A stretch of DNA of 64,000 bases from Treponema sp. (GTDB lineage: Bacteria > Spirochaetota > Spirochaetia > Treponematales > Breznakiellaceae), in NCBI GenBank assembly GCA_009777735.1, contig WRLF01000013.1, positions 1 to 64,000 on the forward strand. The letters are read 5' to 3'. The stretch's first letter is position 1, and every line of letters starts with the position of its first letter. A program made the translations under genes and the position numbers. The notes below the pieces were generated by a model, which saw only the letters and a list, made by a program, of their open reading frames with translations, had not been told where the DNA came from and ran no database searches. Positions 9,377-20,191 of this stretch are shown piece by piece.

Positions 9377-10842
9377 CGTGTGAGGTAGACGGTCATCCGG
9401 CTCTGGGCTTTGACACGGGACTTGATGCCCGTGCCTTTGCCCAGGCGAAATTTTCCCAATCCATCACCGAACCGGGGTATATCGTCAATGTAAAACATAC
9501 CCTGCTGGATTCGGCACAAGATTCTGTTCAATTATGGAAGGCATCAGGTGTCATTGAATATGCCCGTGATGCATCTGCGGGACAGCCAACAATGATGATA
9601 TGGGGGCCGCCGTTTGAAGGTGAACGTCTTGATATGCTGCTTAACGGGCCGCAGGATGCAGCGTTATCTGCAATTATCAACTGGATGTATGCGATTCGTA
9701 TACTGGAAAAATTATCACCGGCAGCATTGTCCGGCGATGCTGTATTCTGGCCCTGTACCGCAATTGTTCAGTCGGAAGCTGTTTTTTTTGCCCCGCCGGG
9801 TCTTACCGTGCGCAGGATCAGCACGAATGAAACAACCAGCTTAAGCGGCGGCAAGTGGTATGTTCACCCCGACCTTGACGGTATGAATGCCGCTGTCTTT
9901 ACCGCATCGGCAATGCTGTACCGTGTTTTTTCCGGTGCGCCCCCTTTCCCTGCAACGGACGAAATAACGCTCCATCAGGATATGCGTGAGAGTAATTTTT
10001 TACCTGTCCGCTTTGCCGTTCCCGGACTCAATGATCGGCTTTCCGCATTAATGCAAAGTGCATTAATGCTGCGCTCTCCGGAGCAGTCCGGATCGGGGAA
10101 AAGTAAAAATGTTACCGAAGCGCCGTCTCTGAACGATTTTCTTGCTGTTTTACAGCCGGTTGATAACAAATCTCTGTTAATAAGCCCTCTCTCTGATGAA
10201 AACCGCATATTAGTTGAAAAAGAAAAATCCAGGTTTTTAAAAGTTACCAAGGCATCGGTCACTACCCGTCGTTTTGTTATGCGTCATGCAACACTTATAA
10301 TGTGCTGTTTTGCGGCGGTTGCCGGAATTTTTCTTGTTGTTAACAGTTTATCAAGGAGCCGGGCCTCACTTCCGACCACAGCCGGCATGGAGCCGGTTCA
10401 GGTTATAGAAAGTTATTACAGTGCAATTGGCGATCTTGACCATGAAATGATGGACGCCTGTGTTATAAAAGGTGTCGGAAGGGATGATATAAACATGGTG
10501 ACAAACCTGTACGTGATTGGCAAGGTTAGGCAAGCCTACGAGTATACTGTACAGCCGGTTATAATGTCTGCCGCAGAATGGCAGCAAATGGGAGGTGGAC
10601 CGGTTGAAGCTGAAGTTTTTGGGGTTACGGATTTGGTAATTATGGGAATAGAGGATGGGGAATGGGGAATGGGAGATGGGGATCAACTGCGGTATCGAGT
10701 GGAGTATACACTGTGGGTTCCTGCCGTATTTGAAGATTCTGAGGCGCAACCGGGTACACCGCGTTCATATCAGCATTCTGAAGAACTAACCCTCGTTCAG
10801 AGAAATGGAAACTGGCGTATCTCGCAAATAAAGAGAAACTAA
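9373..10842 (+). CDS. Membrane protein: possible degenerate protein-kinase-like N-domain, one TM segment, extracytoplasmic C-domain
   Basis: 489-aa ORF overlapping hflC stop by 4 bp (ATGA); hydrophobic segment HATLIMCCFAAVAGIFLVVN; kinase-C-lobe-like DLDGMNAAVFTASAMLYRVFSGAPPFP. Confidence 0.65.
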   Translation: MTCEVDGHPALGFDTGLDARAFAQAKFSQSITEPGYIVNVKHTLLDSAQDSVQLWKASGVIEYARDASAGQPTMMIWGPPFEGERLDMLLNGPQDAALSAIINWMYAIRILEKLSPAALSGDAVFWPCTAIVQSEAVFFAPPGLTVRRISTNETTSLSGGKWYVHPDLDGMNAAVFTASAMLYRVFSGAPPFPATDEITLHQDMRESNFLPVRFAVPGLNDRLSALMQSALMLRSPEQSGSGKSKNVTEAPSLNDFLAVLQPVDNKSLLISPLSDENRILVEKEKSRFLKVTKASVTTRRFVMRHATLIMCCFAAVAGIFLVVNSLSRSRASLPTTAGMEPVQVIESYYSAIGDLDHEMMDACVIKGVGRDDINMVTNLYVIGKVRQAYEYTVQPVIMSAAEWQQMGGGPVEAEVFGVTDLVIMGIEDGEWGMGDGDQLRYRVEYTLWVPAVFEDSEAQPGTPRSYQHSEELTLVQRNGNWRISQIKRN

Positions 10843-10936
10843 AATATTTTCGGGATAATAGAGATAGGGGGTACATTATACCTCTTCCCAAAACCCCCAT
10901 TTGCCTGTACAATAGTACAATATAGAGGAGAAATAT

Positions 10937-11842
10937 ATGAGATTAATTACTCGATCTGATTTTGACGGCTTGGCCAGCGGCGCCCTCCTGGAATCCATGG
11001 GTCTTGTTGACGAATGGGTATTTGTACATCCAAAAGATATTCAAGACGGGCTTATCGAAGCGACAAAGAACGATATTGTGGTCAATGTCCCCTACATTCC
11101 CGGTTGCGGGCTCTGGTTTGATCATCATTCCAGTGAGGAAGAACGGTTGGGAAGCGATATCAGCTTTGAAGGTGTTTCCAAAAAATCACCAAGCTGCGCC
11201 CATGTTATTTATGATTATTATGGCGGTGAGGAAAAACTGGGAAAATTCGCCGAAATGATTCATTATGTCGATAAAATGGACTCAGCAGATCTTACCGTAG
11301 ATGAAATTATGAATCCTACCGGCTGGGTGTTGCTCGGATTTATTACCGATCCCCGTACCGGGCTTGGCAGAATCCGTAATTTTTCCATAAGTAACCTGGA
11401 CTTAATGAAAAAACTCTCCAAAGAATCTTTTACGAAGCCTATCGAAGAGATCCTCGCGCTCAGCGATGTCAAAGAACGTGTTGATGCCTATTTTGAACAG
11501 CATAATCTGTTTATCGAAATGGTAAAAAAACATGCAAAAATCGAAGGAAATGTCATATTTGCCGATATGCGCGGCGTTGAAAAAATACATGCCGGCAACC
11601 GCTTCCTGCTATACACAATTTTCCCCGAACAAAACATATCTGTTTGGGTTGTAGACGGCAAGAAAAAGGTAAATACGGTAATTACCGTTGGGTACAGTAT
11701 TGTCAACAGAACAGCTACAGTCGATGTGGGCAGCTTAATGCTCAAATACGGCGGCGGTGGACACAAGGCGGTAGGCACATGCCAGGTCCCCTATGCGGAT
11801 ACCGATAAAATAATCCGTGATATTATTGATGCAATAAAATAA
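10937..11842 (+). CDS. DHH-family phosphoesterase
   Basis: TRSDFDGLASGALL and DHHSSEEE motifs; C-terminal GGGGHKAVGTCQV (DHHA1-type). Confidence 0.88.
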   Translation: MRLITRSDFDGLASGALLESMGLVDEWVFVHPKDIQDGLIEATKNDIVVNVPYIPGCGLWFDHHSSEEERLGSDISFEGVSKKSPSCAHVIYDYYGGEEKLGKFAEMIHYVDKMDSADLTVDEIMNPTGWVLLGFITDPRTGLGRIRNFSISNLDLMKKLSKESFTKPIEEILALSDVKERVDAYFEQHNLFIEMVKKHAKIEGNVIFADMRGVEKIHAGNRFLLYTIFPEQNISVWVVDGKKKVNTVITVGYSIVNRTATVDVGSLMLKYGGGGHKAVGTCQVPYADTDKIIRDIIDAIK

Positions 11843-11894
11843 GGGAACTTCTGTATACCCTAATCTGCCGGGCTTGTTGCAAGGAAGGTATTTA

Positions 11895-13901
11895 ATGAAA
11901 CTCAAAGTATTGTTTCTGGCTGTTTTTGCAGCCGTGGTTGTCTCTGTGTACGGCGCCCCCTCACAGGAGGTTTCTCCGGGTGCAGGGGCAGTAAGCACAG
12001 GACTGCTCTCTCCGCAGGTTTTCCGCCTGGCGCGGAATGCGGTTTTTGAGGTTATTCTGGAAAAACCTGAGGAAGACTCCACGGTGTATGAAAAAGAACT
12101 GGACTGGGATATTGTACCTTTTGCCGTCAGGAATGACCGATATTATTCCATCGGAACAGCTTTTGCCATTTCCAATACAGAATTGATTACCGCCTTCCAT
12201 GTCATTAATTTGGCCTTTGAAAGTATGGTTTTTGATAAATATTTTGTCCGGGATGCACAGAAAAACATCTATGAAGTGGATCAGGTGACCGGAGCTTCAA
12301 ATGAAATGGACTACCTGATTTTTACCGTCAAGGGAAGAACATTTGACGAGTATTTTGAATTTGAACGGCAATACATTATTGGTGAACCGGTGTTCAGCAT
12401 AGGAAACGCGTTAGGTGAAGGTATCGTTATACGCAACGGCCTTGTGCTCGGTACCGTTCCGGAAGAGGATTCGGGCCGGTGGAACCTGTTAAAAAGTTCA
12501 GCCGACGGAAATCCGGGCAATTCCGGCGGACCTCTGGTAACCCCTGACGGCAAGGTTGTTGCCCTGGTCATCGCACTCAGGGAGAATATGCTGTATTCTG
12601 TTCCGGCAGAGGTTATCCTTGATGGCAGCCGTACGGAATTGCCGGTTCGTAACAGATTTCGTTTTGGCCACCTGATACTGGCAAATAACCTGAACAGCGT
12701 GTTTGAAACCCAGGTTCCTCTCCCCGATACCTATACTGCGATAAGACAAAAGATCCGTGAAGCATATATCCCCTACTACAATACCGCCATGACGACTCTT
12801 TTCGATCAGGCTCCGGAGTACCTTACCGGACCGAATAATGGATTTCTTCTCAACAGTTCGCTGTCATCGATTTTTCCGGAAGTTAGTTTTGTGGACCCGA
12901 ATGATGATAACTGGAAACTCTCTGATCTTAACAGGAGATCCTACATGCTTGAAGATGACGGGCGGCTGATTCACGCTTCGGTTTCCGGCATGAATTTTTA
13001 CAAACTTAAGCGGCCCGCCTCTGTTTTGGCGGAAACAGTCAATACCGATCCCAGATATATCATGGACATTATTCTCCAGAACATCCGTGCCGAACGGACA
13101 CTGTGGGGCAATGACCGGTACAGGATTCTGTCTTTCGGAGATCCGGCTTCTGTCGGATCTTACGAGGATTCTGTCGGAAGAACCTGGATCACCGCCTATT
13201 GGCTTATAAGTCATGAAGATGATGTACAAATCATGTTTATCCTCCCCCAGCCAAACGGCCCAACCGTTGTAACCACCAGGCAAAACAGCTCCCTGCTTCA
13301 GGATTATGAGTGGGATTTACAAAAAACATGTGATCATTTATATACCGCCTATGATGGTACTTTTGAAGAATGGAGTGATTTTCTCACCCATGAAAGGTTT
13401 ATTCCGGATATTCTCAAAGATATGCGTTTTGTGTGGAACAGCGAAGAGCGGCAAAATTTTGAATTCAGCAACGGTCCCTATTCCATCAGAGCGAATAATG
13501 AAGTGTTTGACTGGGACAGCAAGTCCGAGTTGTTTTTGGCTCCTTCATGGTACCGATACAATAACCAGCTTGAATGGGGGATTCGCAGAATAATCCTGTA
13601 TGGGGATCAAAGAGGCAGAGAAGCGGTCTTTTTTTACCGGAATGTTCGGCCCGATGCAAGGCTTGGTTCCAACGCCATGGAAAACTGGAATGATATGGCT
13701 TTAGAGAAATTTCCCTACGACGGAGCCCCTGTTATCTCAGCCAGGGACAATACCGGATCCATCGGCGCTGTCCTGCAGGCCCGCCGGCCTGATCCCCAGA
13801 CGGTTTTTTCCCTTTATCTTTCCATGGATGATCCCATAAGCGAGGATGATCTCATGAGCCGCTTCGACGCACTGAAAGAAGGAGTCATCATAGAGCGGTA
13901 G
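11895..13901 (+). CDS. Secreted trypsin-like (S1C-type) serine protease with large C-terminal region
   Basis: Signal peptide; IGTAFAISNTELITAFHV; GNPGNSGGPLVTPDGKVVALV. Confidence 0.82.
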   Translation: MKLKVLFLAVFAAVVVSVYGAPSQEVSPGAGAVSTGLLSPQVFRLARNAVFEVILEKPEEDSTVYEKELDWDIVPFAVRNDRYYSIGTAFAISNTELITAFHVINLAFESMVFDKYFVRDAQKNIYEVDQVTGASNEMDYLIFTVKGRTFDEYFEFERQYIIGEPVFSIGNALGEGIVIRNGLVLGTVPEEDSGRWNLLKSSADGNPGNSGGPLVTPDGKVVALVIALRENMLYSVPAEVILDGSRTELPVRNRFRFGHLILANNLNSVFETQVPLPDTYTAIRQKIREAYIPYYNTAMTTLFDQAPEYLTGPNNGFLLNSSLSSIFPEVSFVDPNDDNWKLSDLNRRSYMLEDDGRLIHASVSGMNFYKLKRPASVLAETVNTDPRYIMDIILQNIRAERTLWGNDRYRILSFGDPASVGSYEDSVGRTWITAYWLISHEDDVQIMFILPQPNGPTVVTTRQNSSLLQDYEWDLQKTCDHLYTAYDGTFEEWSDFLTHERFIPDILKDMRFVWNSEERQNFEFSNGPYSIRANNEVFDWDSKSELFLAPSWYRYNNQLEWGIRRIILYGDQRGREAVFFYRNVRPDARLGSNAMENWNDMALEKFPYDGAPVISARDNTGSIGAVLQARRPDPQTVFSLYLSMDDPISEDDLMSRFDALKEGVIIER

Positions 13902-13913
13902 GAGCAAGTACCA

Positions 13914-15911
13914 TTACTCTTCTGCCGTAAAAACAGCTTCTCCCCGCGGAATATGAACAGATTTTAAAATAAGTCCGATGGTGTCATTAGGTGTAACATC
14001 TTTTCGCAGGGAAATCTGGGTTTCCAGGGCAAGCGCCGGAATTATCATGACCCAGCGGCTGCCTTTTTTCTCCAATGCAACAGCTTCCCAGACTGAGTCC
14101 TTTTTGTCAGAAAGGTATACCATGGTCCAATGATTGCGGGAAGCGCGCTCGGCCCTGGTAACAGCCAATGCTGCCGCCTCTCCGGCGTTCATCCGCACCG
14201 AGATTTCTTCGGCAGACAGCGGCCCGCCTGATTGTATGTTTTCCGGTGAACCGCCGCGTAAAAAAGCGCGTATTTGCAGATGGGCCAGAAGATCAGTGTA
14301 GCGGCGCAGCGGACTCGTTACCTGGGTATATACAGTAAGGCCCAGGCCCCAATGCCGCCCCGGTTTTACCGAAAGAATACGCGGTCTCATGCAGCGGCGG
14401 AGCCGATAAGCCCCGGCCAGGCCGGAAAGAATTACATCCGGCATTTCCCCTGTTTCCTGTTCAATGTAAGGGAAGGGCAGGTTTCGCTGCATGGCCCAGT
14501 TTCCGGCCCCTTCGCCGGCAAGGAGCATACACTCCCGTACCATGTCGGCAGACCGGTACTGTATCATCGGTTCGATTACCGGCTGCCCGTTATCAATACT
14601 GATATGAATTTCCGGCATGTCGATGGTGATCGCGCCCGAAGCGGTACGCCGGATTAAATTATTTTCGGCAAGAGAGTAAATTGCGCGTAACGAATCTCCG
14701 AATCGTGCGGATACGTTTTCACCGGCAGCGGCTCCGGCATCAGCAGCGGTGCTCATGTCTGCCATTAACCTGTCAGCTTCTTTGTACGTTAAGCGTATAA
14801 TTGATACGGTTGAAGGAAAAATTTCCGTTTCACCAATTTCGCCGTTTGTGTTTATACTCATTTTAAATGTCAGCGCCGGTGATAATGCTTTACCGGAATC
14901 ATAGCCAAGGGCAAATAAGGGCAGGGATTCATCGGCAAGCATCCTGTAACTGCCTTCGGGGAGATACAGTGTCGCGCCACGGTCGCGTGCCTCTCTTTCA
15001 GCCGGGCTGTCCGCACCGATCGAAGCTGCCGGATCTGCAATATGGACATATAGTATGCACCCGTTGTCAGCATGTTCGATGGATATGGCATCATCAGGGT
15101 CATGGCTCCAGGGGCTGTCAATGGCAAAGGCGGTTAAATGGGTAAGGTCTTGCCTGACCATCTGACCACTAATATCTGTACTTGGTATTTTTGTGGTCAG
15201 TTGTTGTGCCGGCAGCAGGGAAATCCCGAAGCGGCTGGGGTGGGGATTAAATTCTTTCGTCCAAATACCGCATTCCAATAACAGGGTATGCGCCTCTTCC
15301 GGCGTTTCACCAAGGCCCATGTCCTTCATGGTGCGGCTTTTTGCCGATTTTCCCAGGGCAAGCGCTTCAACATCCTGCATAAAACGCCTGTCATCTGAGG
15401 ATTCGCCTGTTTTTTCCGGGTCAAGAAGGAGGCTTCGGTTTCTCAGCCGTTCCAGGAACAGCTCCCGCTCTCCGCTTGAGCGCTGTTTTTCTTCGCGCTT
15501 TTTTTCTCCGGCTTCAACCTGGTCCTGCGGACAGGGACGGATGGCATTGACGGTTCCGGTAAAATACAGGCCGTCTGTAAGAAGGCAAAAAACAGCCCAG
15601 GCCGAAGAAGGGTTGAATTCACCGCAAACAAGTTCTGCAAGCTCTTTTATTGAAACAGCGGAGGTGTCATCGGCAAGCAGCAGTTCCCATGCTTCCCGTA
15701 CAGCGCCGTCCGGCACTTCAATGGTTTGAAAATGTTTTGAACCAAATGTCTGCACCGGTCCGGGATGGATTATCTCTATATCTTTTTCCCGCACTTTTAT
15801 TTTTTCGCCGGCAGCGTTTCCGGCAAGCGTAATAACTATTTTATCTGCGGTTATTTCCTGTACGAGCGCCGGTTTATTTTTATACACAGCCAGGGCATGT
15901 TCCTGTATCAT
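13914..15911 (-). CDS. RNB-domain ribonuclease (RNase II/R family)
   Basis: AIDSPWSHDPDDAISIEHADNGCILYVHIADPAASI; YTQVTSPLRRYTDLLAHLQIRAFLRG. Confidence 0.9.
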   Translation of the reverse strand: MIQEHALAVYKNKPALVQEITADKIVITLAGNAAGEKIKVREKDIEIIHPGPVQTFGSKHFQTIEVPDGAVREAWELLLADDTSAVSIKELAELVCGEFNPSSAWAVFCLLTDGLYFTGTVNAIRPCPQDQVEAGEKKREEKQRSSGERELFLERLRNRSLLLDPEKTGESSDDRRFMQDVEALALGKSAKSRTMKDMGLGETPEEAHTLLLECGIWTKEFNPHPSRFGISLLPAQQLTTKIPSTDISGQMVRQDLTHLTAFAIDSPWSHDPDDAISIEHADNGCILYVHIADPAASIGADSPAEREARDRGATLYLPEGSYRMLADESLPLFALGYDSGKALSPALTFKMSINTNGEIGETEIFPSTVSIIRLTYKEADRLMADMSTAADAGAAAGENVSARFGDSLRAIYSLAENNLIRRTASGAITIDMPEIHISIDNGQPVIEPMIQYRSADMVRECMLLAGEGAGNWAMQRNLPFPYIEQETGEMPDVILSGLAGAYRLRRCMRPRILSVKPGRHWGLGLTVYTQVTSPLRRYTDLLAHLQIRAFLRGGSPENIQSGGPLSAEEISVRMNAGEAAALAVTRAERASRNHWTMVYLSDKKDSVWEAVALEKKGSRWVMIIPALALETQISLRKDVTPNDTIGLILKSVHIPRGEAVFTAEE

Positions 15912-15961
15912 ATTTCTTCATATTCTTGCATATATAGTTTTTTTTTAGTACCATGCCAGAC

Positions 15962-17305
15962 ATGATAGTAATGAAATTCGGTGGAAGTTCTGTAGCCGAC
16001 GCACAGAGAATCCGTCATGTCATCGGAATTGTAAAGACACAACTTGGCCGAAAACCGGTGCTGGTGCTTTCTGCAATGGGAGATACCACCGATTATCTTC
16101 TGCAGGCAGGAAGTAACGCTTTGCAAAATGGCGAAGTATCCATTCAGCAAATAGAAAAACTGCACCTTGATACGATAAAAAAACTTAAACTGCCGAATCA
16201 GGCGCGTAATGAAATTATATCGCTGATGGAAGAACTTAAACGGCTGCTTTCCGGCATTTCATTAATAAGGGAGCTTACTCCCCGGACAAAGGATTTTCTC
16301 GTTTCATTTGGCGAAAGGCTTTCGGTGCGGATTGCAGCCGCTTTCTGCAATTCACAAAATATACCGGCTATTGCCTGTGATGCCTGGGATGTTGGTTTTT
16401 TTTCCGATTCGAATTATACCGGTGCTGAACTGATAAAAGAGAGCTGGGATATTATTCCCTCAAAAATTACCCCTTTCGTTAAAAAAGGCATACTGCCCAT
16501 TGTTACGGGTTTTATTGCCAAAGACAGTAACGGCAGCATTGCAACACTTGGCCGAGGCGGTTCGGATCTAACCGCAACAATGATTGCCGCAGCCTGCAAG
16601 GCGGAGGAAGTACAGGTCTGGAAGGATGTTGACGGCATTTTAACCGCCGACCCGCGCATTGTAAATAAAGCGCGTCCCGTGGAATCCGTCAGCTACGATG
16701 AGGCATCCGAGCTTGCCTATTTTGGCGCGCAGGTTCTCCACCCAAGGGCAATGCAGCCCTGTATTAAAACAGGAACTCCGGTACTGGTAAAAAATTCGTA
16801 TAACATCGATGCTCCCGGTACCCGGATAGTCGCGTCAATTGATAAAAAAAGCGTACCGGTACGAGCCATTACCTTCCGCCGCGATGTAACATTAGTTGAT
16901 ATTGTTTCATCCAGGATGCTGGGACAGTACGGTTTTCTGGCTGAGGTTTTCTCCTGTTTTGCCCGGCATTGCATTTCTGTGGACATGGTTGCAACGAGCG
17001 AGGTTTCCGTATCGCTCACTCTGGACGCAGCGCAGGATATTACCGCCGTTAAAAAAGAGCTTTCCCGCATTGCCACCATTGATATAAAAACCGGCATGGC
17101 GATAGTTACCATTGTCGGAAATGTCAAACGGTCTTCGGAAATTCTTGCCAGAGCTTTCAGAACATGCCAGCTTATTGGCGTAACGGTACAGATGGTTTCT
17201 CAGGGAGCAAGCAAAGTAAACATCAGCTTCATTGTCAACGATGCCGAAGCCGTGGAAGTAGTCAAGGCTTTGCATATAGATTTTTTTCAGAGTATGAAGG
17301 ATTAA
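15962..17305 (+). CDS. lysC: Aspartate kinase
   Basis: [25 protein letters not shown]-terminal ACT domains. Confidence 0.93.
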   Translation: MIVMKFGGSSVADAQRIRHVIGIVKTQLGRKPVLVLSAMGDTTDYLLQAGSNALQNGEVSIQQIEKLHLDTIKKLKLPNQARNEIISLMEELKRLLSGISLIRELTPRTKDFLVSFGERLSVRIAAAFCNSQNIPAIACDAWDVGFFSDSNYTGAELIKESWDIIPSKITPFVKKGILPIVTGFIAKDSNGSIATLGRGGSDLTATMIAAACKAEEVQVWKDVDGILTADPRIVNKARPVESVSYDEASELAYFGAQVLHPRAMQPCIKTGTPVLVKNSYNIDAPGTRIVASIDKKSVPVRAITFRRDVTLVDIVSSRMLGQYGFLAEVFSCFARHCISVDMVATSEVSVSLTLDAAQDITAVKKELSRIATIDIKTGMAIVTIVGNVKRSSEILARAFRTCQLIGVTVQMVSQGASKVNISFIVNDAEAVEVVKALHIDFFQSMKD

Positions 17306-17307
17306 TC

Positions 17308-18099
17308 ATGAAAATAGCCATTGTGGGTTACGGGAAAATGGGAAAAATGGTCGAACAGACAGCATTGGAGCAGGGGTATTCAATTGCCGCCATTATTGAT
17401 CCAATACCGCAAGAGTCGTCAAAGCCTCCTTCAGGCGCACCAATGTTCCGCAGTATTGCAGAAGCAGGAGACTTATGCGGTGCAGAAACTGCAATTGAAT
17501 TTACCCAGCCCGGTACGGCGCTTTCCAACATCAAAGCCCTGGCTGAAAAGAACATCCCTTCGGTTATTGGCACTACCGGCTGGACAGAGCATCTTGACGA
17601 AGCGCGGCAGGCAGTGGAACAGGCAGGTGCGGCCCTGATTTGGGCTTCCAATTTTTCGCTGGGAGTGAATGTTTTTAACCGCATTGCCTGGTATGCCGCG
17701 CAGCTTATCGATTCTTTTCCCGAATACGATGCCGGGGGCTTTGAATCTCATCACAATAAAAAGCTGGACAGCCCGTCGGGAACAGCAAAAACACTGGTTG
17801 ATGGTGTGCTGGCGCGGATGAAGCGAAAAAATAAAGCCGTCTGGGATACTCTTGATCGCCGCCCTCAACCGGATGAGCTGCATTTCCCCAGCCTGCGTCT
17901 GGGATCGGTGCCTGGCACCCACAGCGTTTTTTTTGACTCCCCGGCTGACACTATTGAAATTACCCATACTGCCCGTAACCGCGAAGGTTTTGCAAGCGGG
18001 GCAGTACGCGCGGCTCAGTGGCTGATCACCGGCGAAACAGGAAAGCGTACAGGATTTTTCTCTATTGATGATATGCTGAAGGATATTTTAGGAAGCTAA
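17308..18099 (+). CDS. dapB: 4-hydroxy-tetrahydrodipicolinate reductase
   Basis: MKIAIVGYGKMGKMVEQTALEQG; ESHHNKKLDSPSGTAKTL; ATG at 17308. Confidence 0.94.
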   Translation: MKIAIVGYGKMGKMVEQTALEQGYSIAAIIDPIPQESSKPPSGAPMFRSIAEAGDLCGAETAIEFTQPGTALSNIKALAEKNIPSVIGTTGWTEHLDEARQAVEQAGAALIWASNFSLGVNVFNRIAWYAAQLIDSFPEYDAGGFESHHNKKLDSPSGTAKTLVDGVLARMKRKNKAVWDTLDRRPQPDELHFPSLRLGSVPGTHSVFFDSPADTIEITHTARNREGFASGAVRAAQWLITGETGKRTGFFSIDDMLKDILGS

Positions 18100-18189
18100 T
18101 CCTGCATAACAGGCCTGCGCCGATACCTTGAAAACAAAACGACAAGAGGGTATAGTTAGGCAAGTCTGTATAACCAAGGAGAGCGGCCT

Positions 18190-19356
18190 GTGAAAAAAAA
18201 TATACACTTCATCTCTTTCATTGCTGCCATTTATATTCTGTCAGGTTTTTCCTGTACTACAATGTCTCCCGAAGTCTCGTTAGTCCGTTTTTCTGAAAGT
18301 ACCGCAGCACCTGTTTCACCGCCTGTATCGGGACGTGTTACAGAGTTAGTAATAATCGCTGAATCTACACCTGCATCGCCGCAGGTTACGGGGCAAAATC
18401 AGGCATTACAGGCACAATTAGACACAGCCAAAGCAAAAGCTGAAGAAGCCCGTACACGGGCAGATGATTTTGATAGTTCTTTGTATTTTCCCAGTGATTG
18501 GGAAGCCGCAGAGGAACAATTTGCCAATGCGGGACAACTTCCGCAAAACAACGAAAATGAAACAAGAAGGGTAATAGAAGCATATACCGCATCAGCAAAT
18601 TCCTATGATTCCCTGTTCAACCTGACAATCCCCCTGTACGCCCAGGCAAGGGAGGATGAGATCATGGCACTCAGAGAGTTTTTAATTGATCAAGGGATAA
18701 GGCAATACTTTCCCGAATATTTAGCTCCCGCAGATGCCACCGCCATTGAGGCCCTAGAGCTATTTGAGGCGGAAGACTACTATGCCGCACGGGAATCTGC
18801 CGATGCCGCGCTGCAAAAGTTTAATACTTTAACACTGGCTCATAACGCACTGCTGAAAAAATGGGAAATTGACGCACGGGATTTTATACTCTACGACATG
18901 GACAGTTATGAACTTGCCGGGGAGGCCGTCACTGTAGCCATAGAAGCCTATACTACAGGTGATTTTTCAAGTGCATTTGACAACGCCCAAAAAGCTGATT
19001 TACATTACGGCATTGTCCTCTCAGCCGGATGGATAGGTTATGCGGAAATACGTTCCTTGCAGGCAGCAAGCGAACGTCAGGCAGCGCTGGACACAAAAAC
19101 CGAAATAGGGGCCAGGGAGTATTTCGAAATAGCCGATTCGAGCTATACCGTTGCCCGTGAATTATTGGAAGAGCAAAATTTTGAAGAAGCCTCAAAAGTA
19201 TTTCATTATGCAGAGGCGATGTATGTCATAGCCAGCATGGCATCACTCGAAAAAAAACGGATGGCGGCGGCGGCAATTATTGAAGCTAACGAAAGAATTC
19301 TGGAAAGTGATGCAACTGCATTTGAAGCAGATGCCATTATTGAAGGAGGCCGGTGA
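18190..19356 (+). CDS. Predicted lipoprotein with helical, charged repeats
   Basis: GTG start; lipobox-like LSGFSC; long alpha-helical sequence. Confidence 0.7.
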   Translation: MKKNIHFISFIAAIYILSGFSCTTMSPEVSLVRFSESTAAPVSPPVSGRVTELVIIAESTPASPQVTGQNQALQAQLDTAKAKAEEARTRADDFDSSLYFPSDWEAAEEQFANAGQLPQNNENETRRVIEAYTASANSYDSLFNLTIPLYAQAREDEIMALREFLIDQGIRQYFPEYLAPADATAIEALELFEAEDYYAARESADAALQKFNTLTLAHNALLKKWEIDARDFILYDMDSYELAGEAVTVAIEAYTTGDFSSAFDNAQKADLHYGIVLSAGWIGYAEIRSLQAASERQAALDTKTEIGAREYFEIADSSYTVARELLEEQNFEEASKVFHYAEAMYVIASMASLEKKRMAAAAIIEANERILESDATAFEADAIIEGGR

Positions 19357-20132
19357 TGATCCACAGATTATACCTCGCAATATTTATTGTATTTATTATT
19401 GGCACACCGGTTTCGGCGCGTCCCATGTACGAGACGGAAACGCCGGTGCCTTCGGCATCTGCGATATTTACTCTTTCCGATAATGATATAGCTGATTTGC
19501 AAACGAGATCCGAAGAAGAAATTTTCAGTAATATCCGAGGCAACCGGTATCTGCTTGAAAGCATCAGGCTGACAAGGCTTGCGGAAGAAAATTTCAATAA
19601 TGCCAATTTTGACGCATCTTATAATTATGCGCAGGAGGCGATCTACTATACGAGGCTTTCAGATGCTTTTGTTGCCATAGCCCTGGCCCAATATCGTATA
19701 AACAGTATCACTACTGCTTCAAATATTTCCGGCCAACACACCGGAGAAATCAATGAAGCGCAGGTTGTCTATGATGCAAGCCTAAGCGCCTGGGATGATG
19801 AAAATTGGGAAGAAGCGATGACTTTAGCGAATAATGCTATCGCATTACTTGCCCATATCCGGACACATAATGAAAGAATCCTGCCGGCAACATACTCGGT
19901 AAGAACATGGGCTTTACACGGGGATTCCTTCTGGAATATTGCCGCCCGTCCGTGGGTTTACGGCAACCCACACCAGTGGCGTATCCTGTACAATGCAAAC
20001 AGATCCAAGTTGCCCAATCCGAATAACCCGAATATTATCACACCTGGTATGGTCATAGACATTCCCAGCATACGGGGCGAAACCCGCGCAGGCGCCTGGG
20101 ACCCCAATGTTAGTTATCCCGCATTTGAATAA
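19353..20132 (+). CDS. LysM-domain secreted protein
   Basis: Signal peptide; C-terminal ALHGDSFWNIAARPWVYGNPHQWRILYNANRSKLPNPNNPNIITPGMVIDIP (LysM). Confidence 0.8.
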   Translation: MMIHRLYLAIFIVFIIGTPVSARPMYETETPVPSASAIFTLSDNDIADLQTRSEEEIFSNIRGNRYLLESIRLTRLAEENFNNANFDASYNYAQEAIYYTRLSDAFVAIALAQYRINSITTASNISGQHTGEINEAQVVYDASLSAWDDENWEEAMTLANNAIALLAHIRTHNERILPATYSVRTWALHGDSFWNIAARPWVYGNPHQWRILYNANRSKLPNPNNPNIITPGMVIDIPSIRGETRAGAWDPNVSYPAFE

Positions 20133-20138
20133 AAAAAA

Positions 20139-20172
20139 AGGGCTGCCCGGAAACTACTTCTCGGACAGCCCC
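20139..20172 (-). terminator. Rho-independent terminator of the minus-strand sugar ABC operon
   Basis: Minus strand reads GGGGCTGTCCGAGAAGTAGTTTCCGGGCAGCCC followed by a long T run. Confidence 0.85.
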
Positions 20173-20191
20173 CTAAACTGATTCTCCAGTT

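Noticed and set aside
10906-10919. TGTAC-AATA-GTACA palindrome before the DHH gene as an operator
   Set aside because: Short and AT-rich; too weak alone to claim a regulator site.
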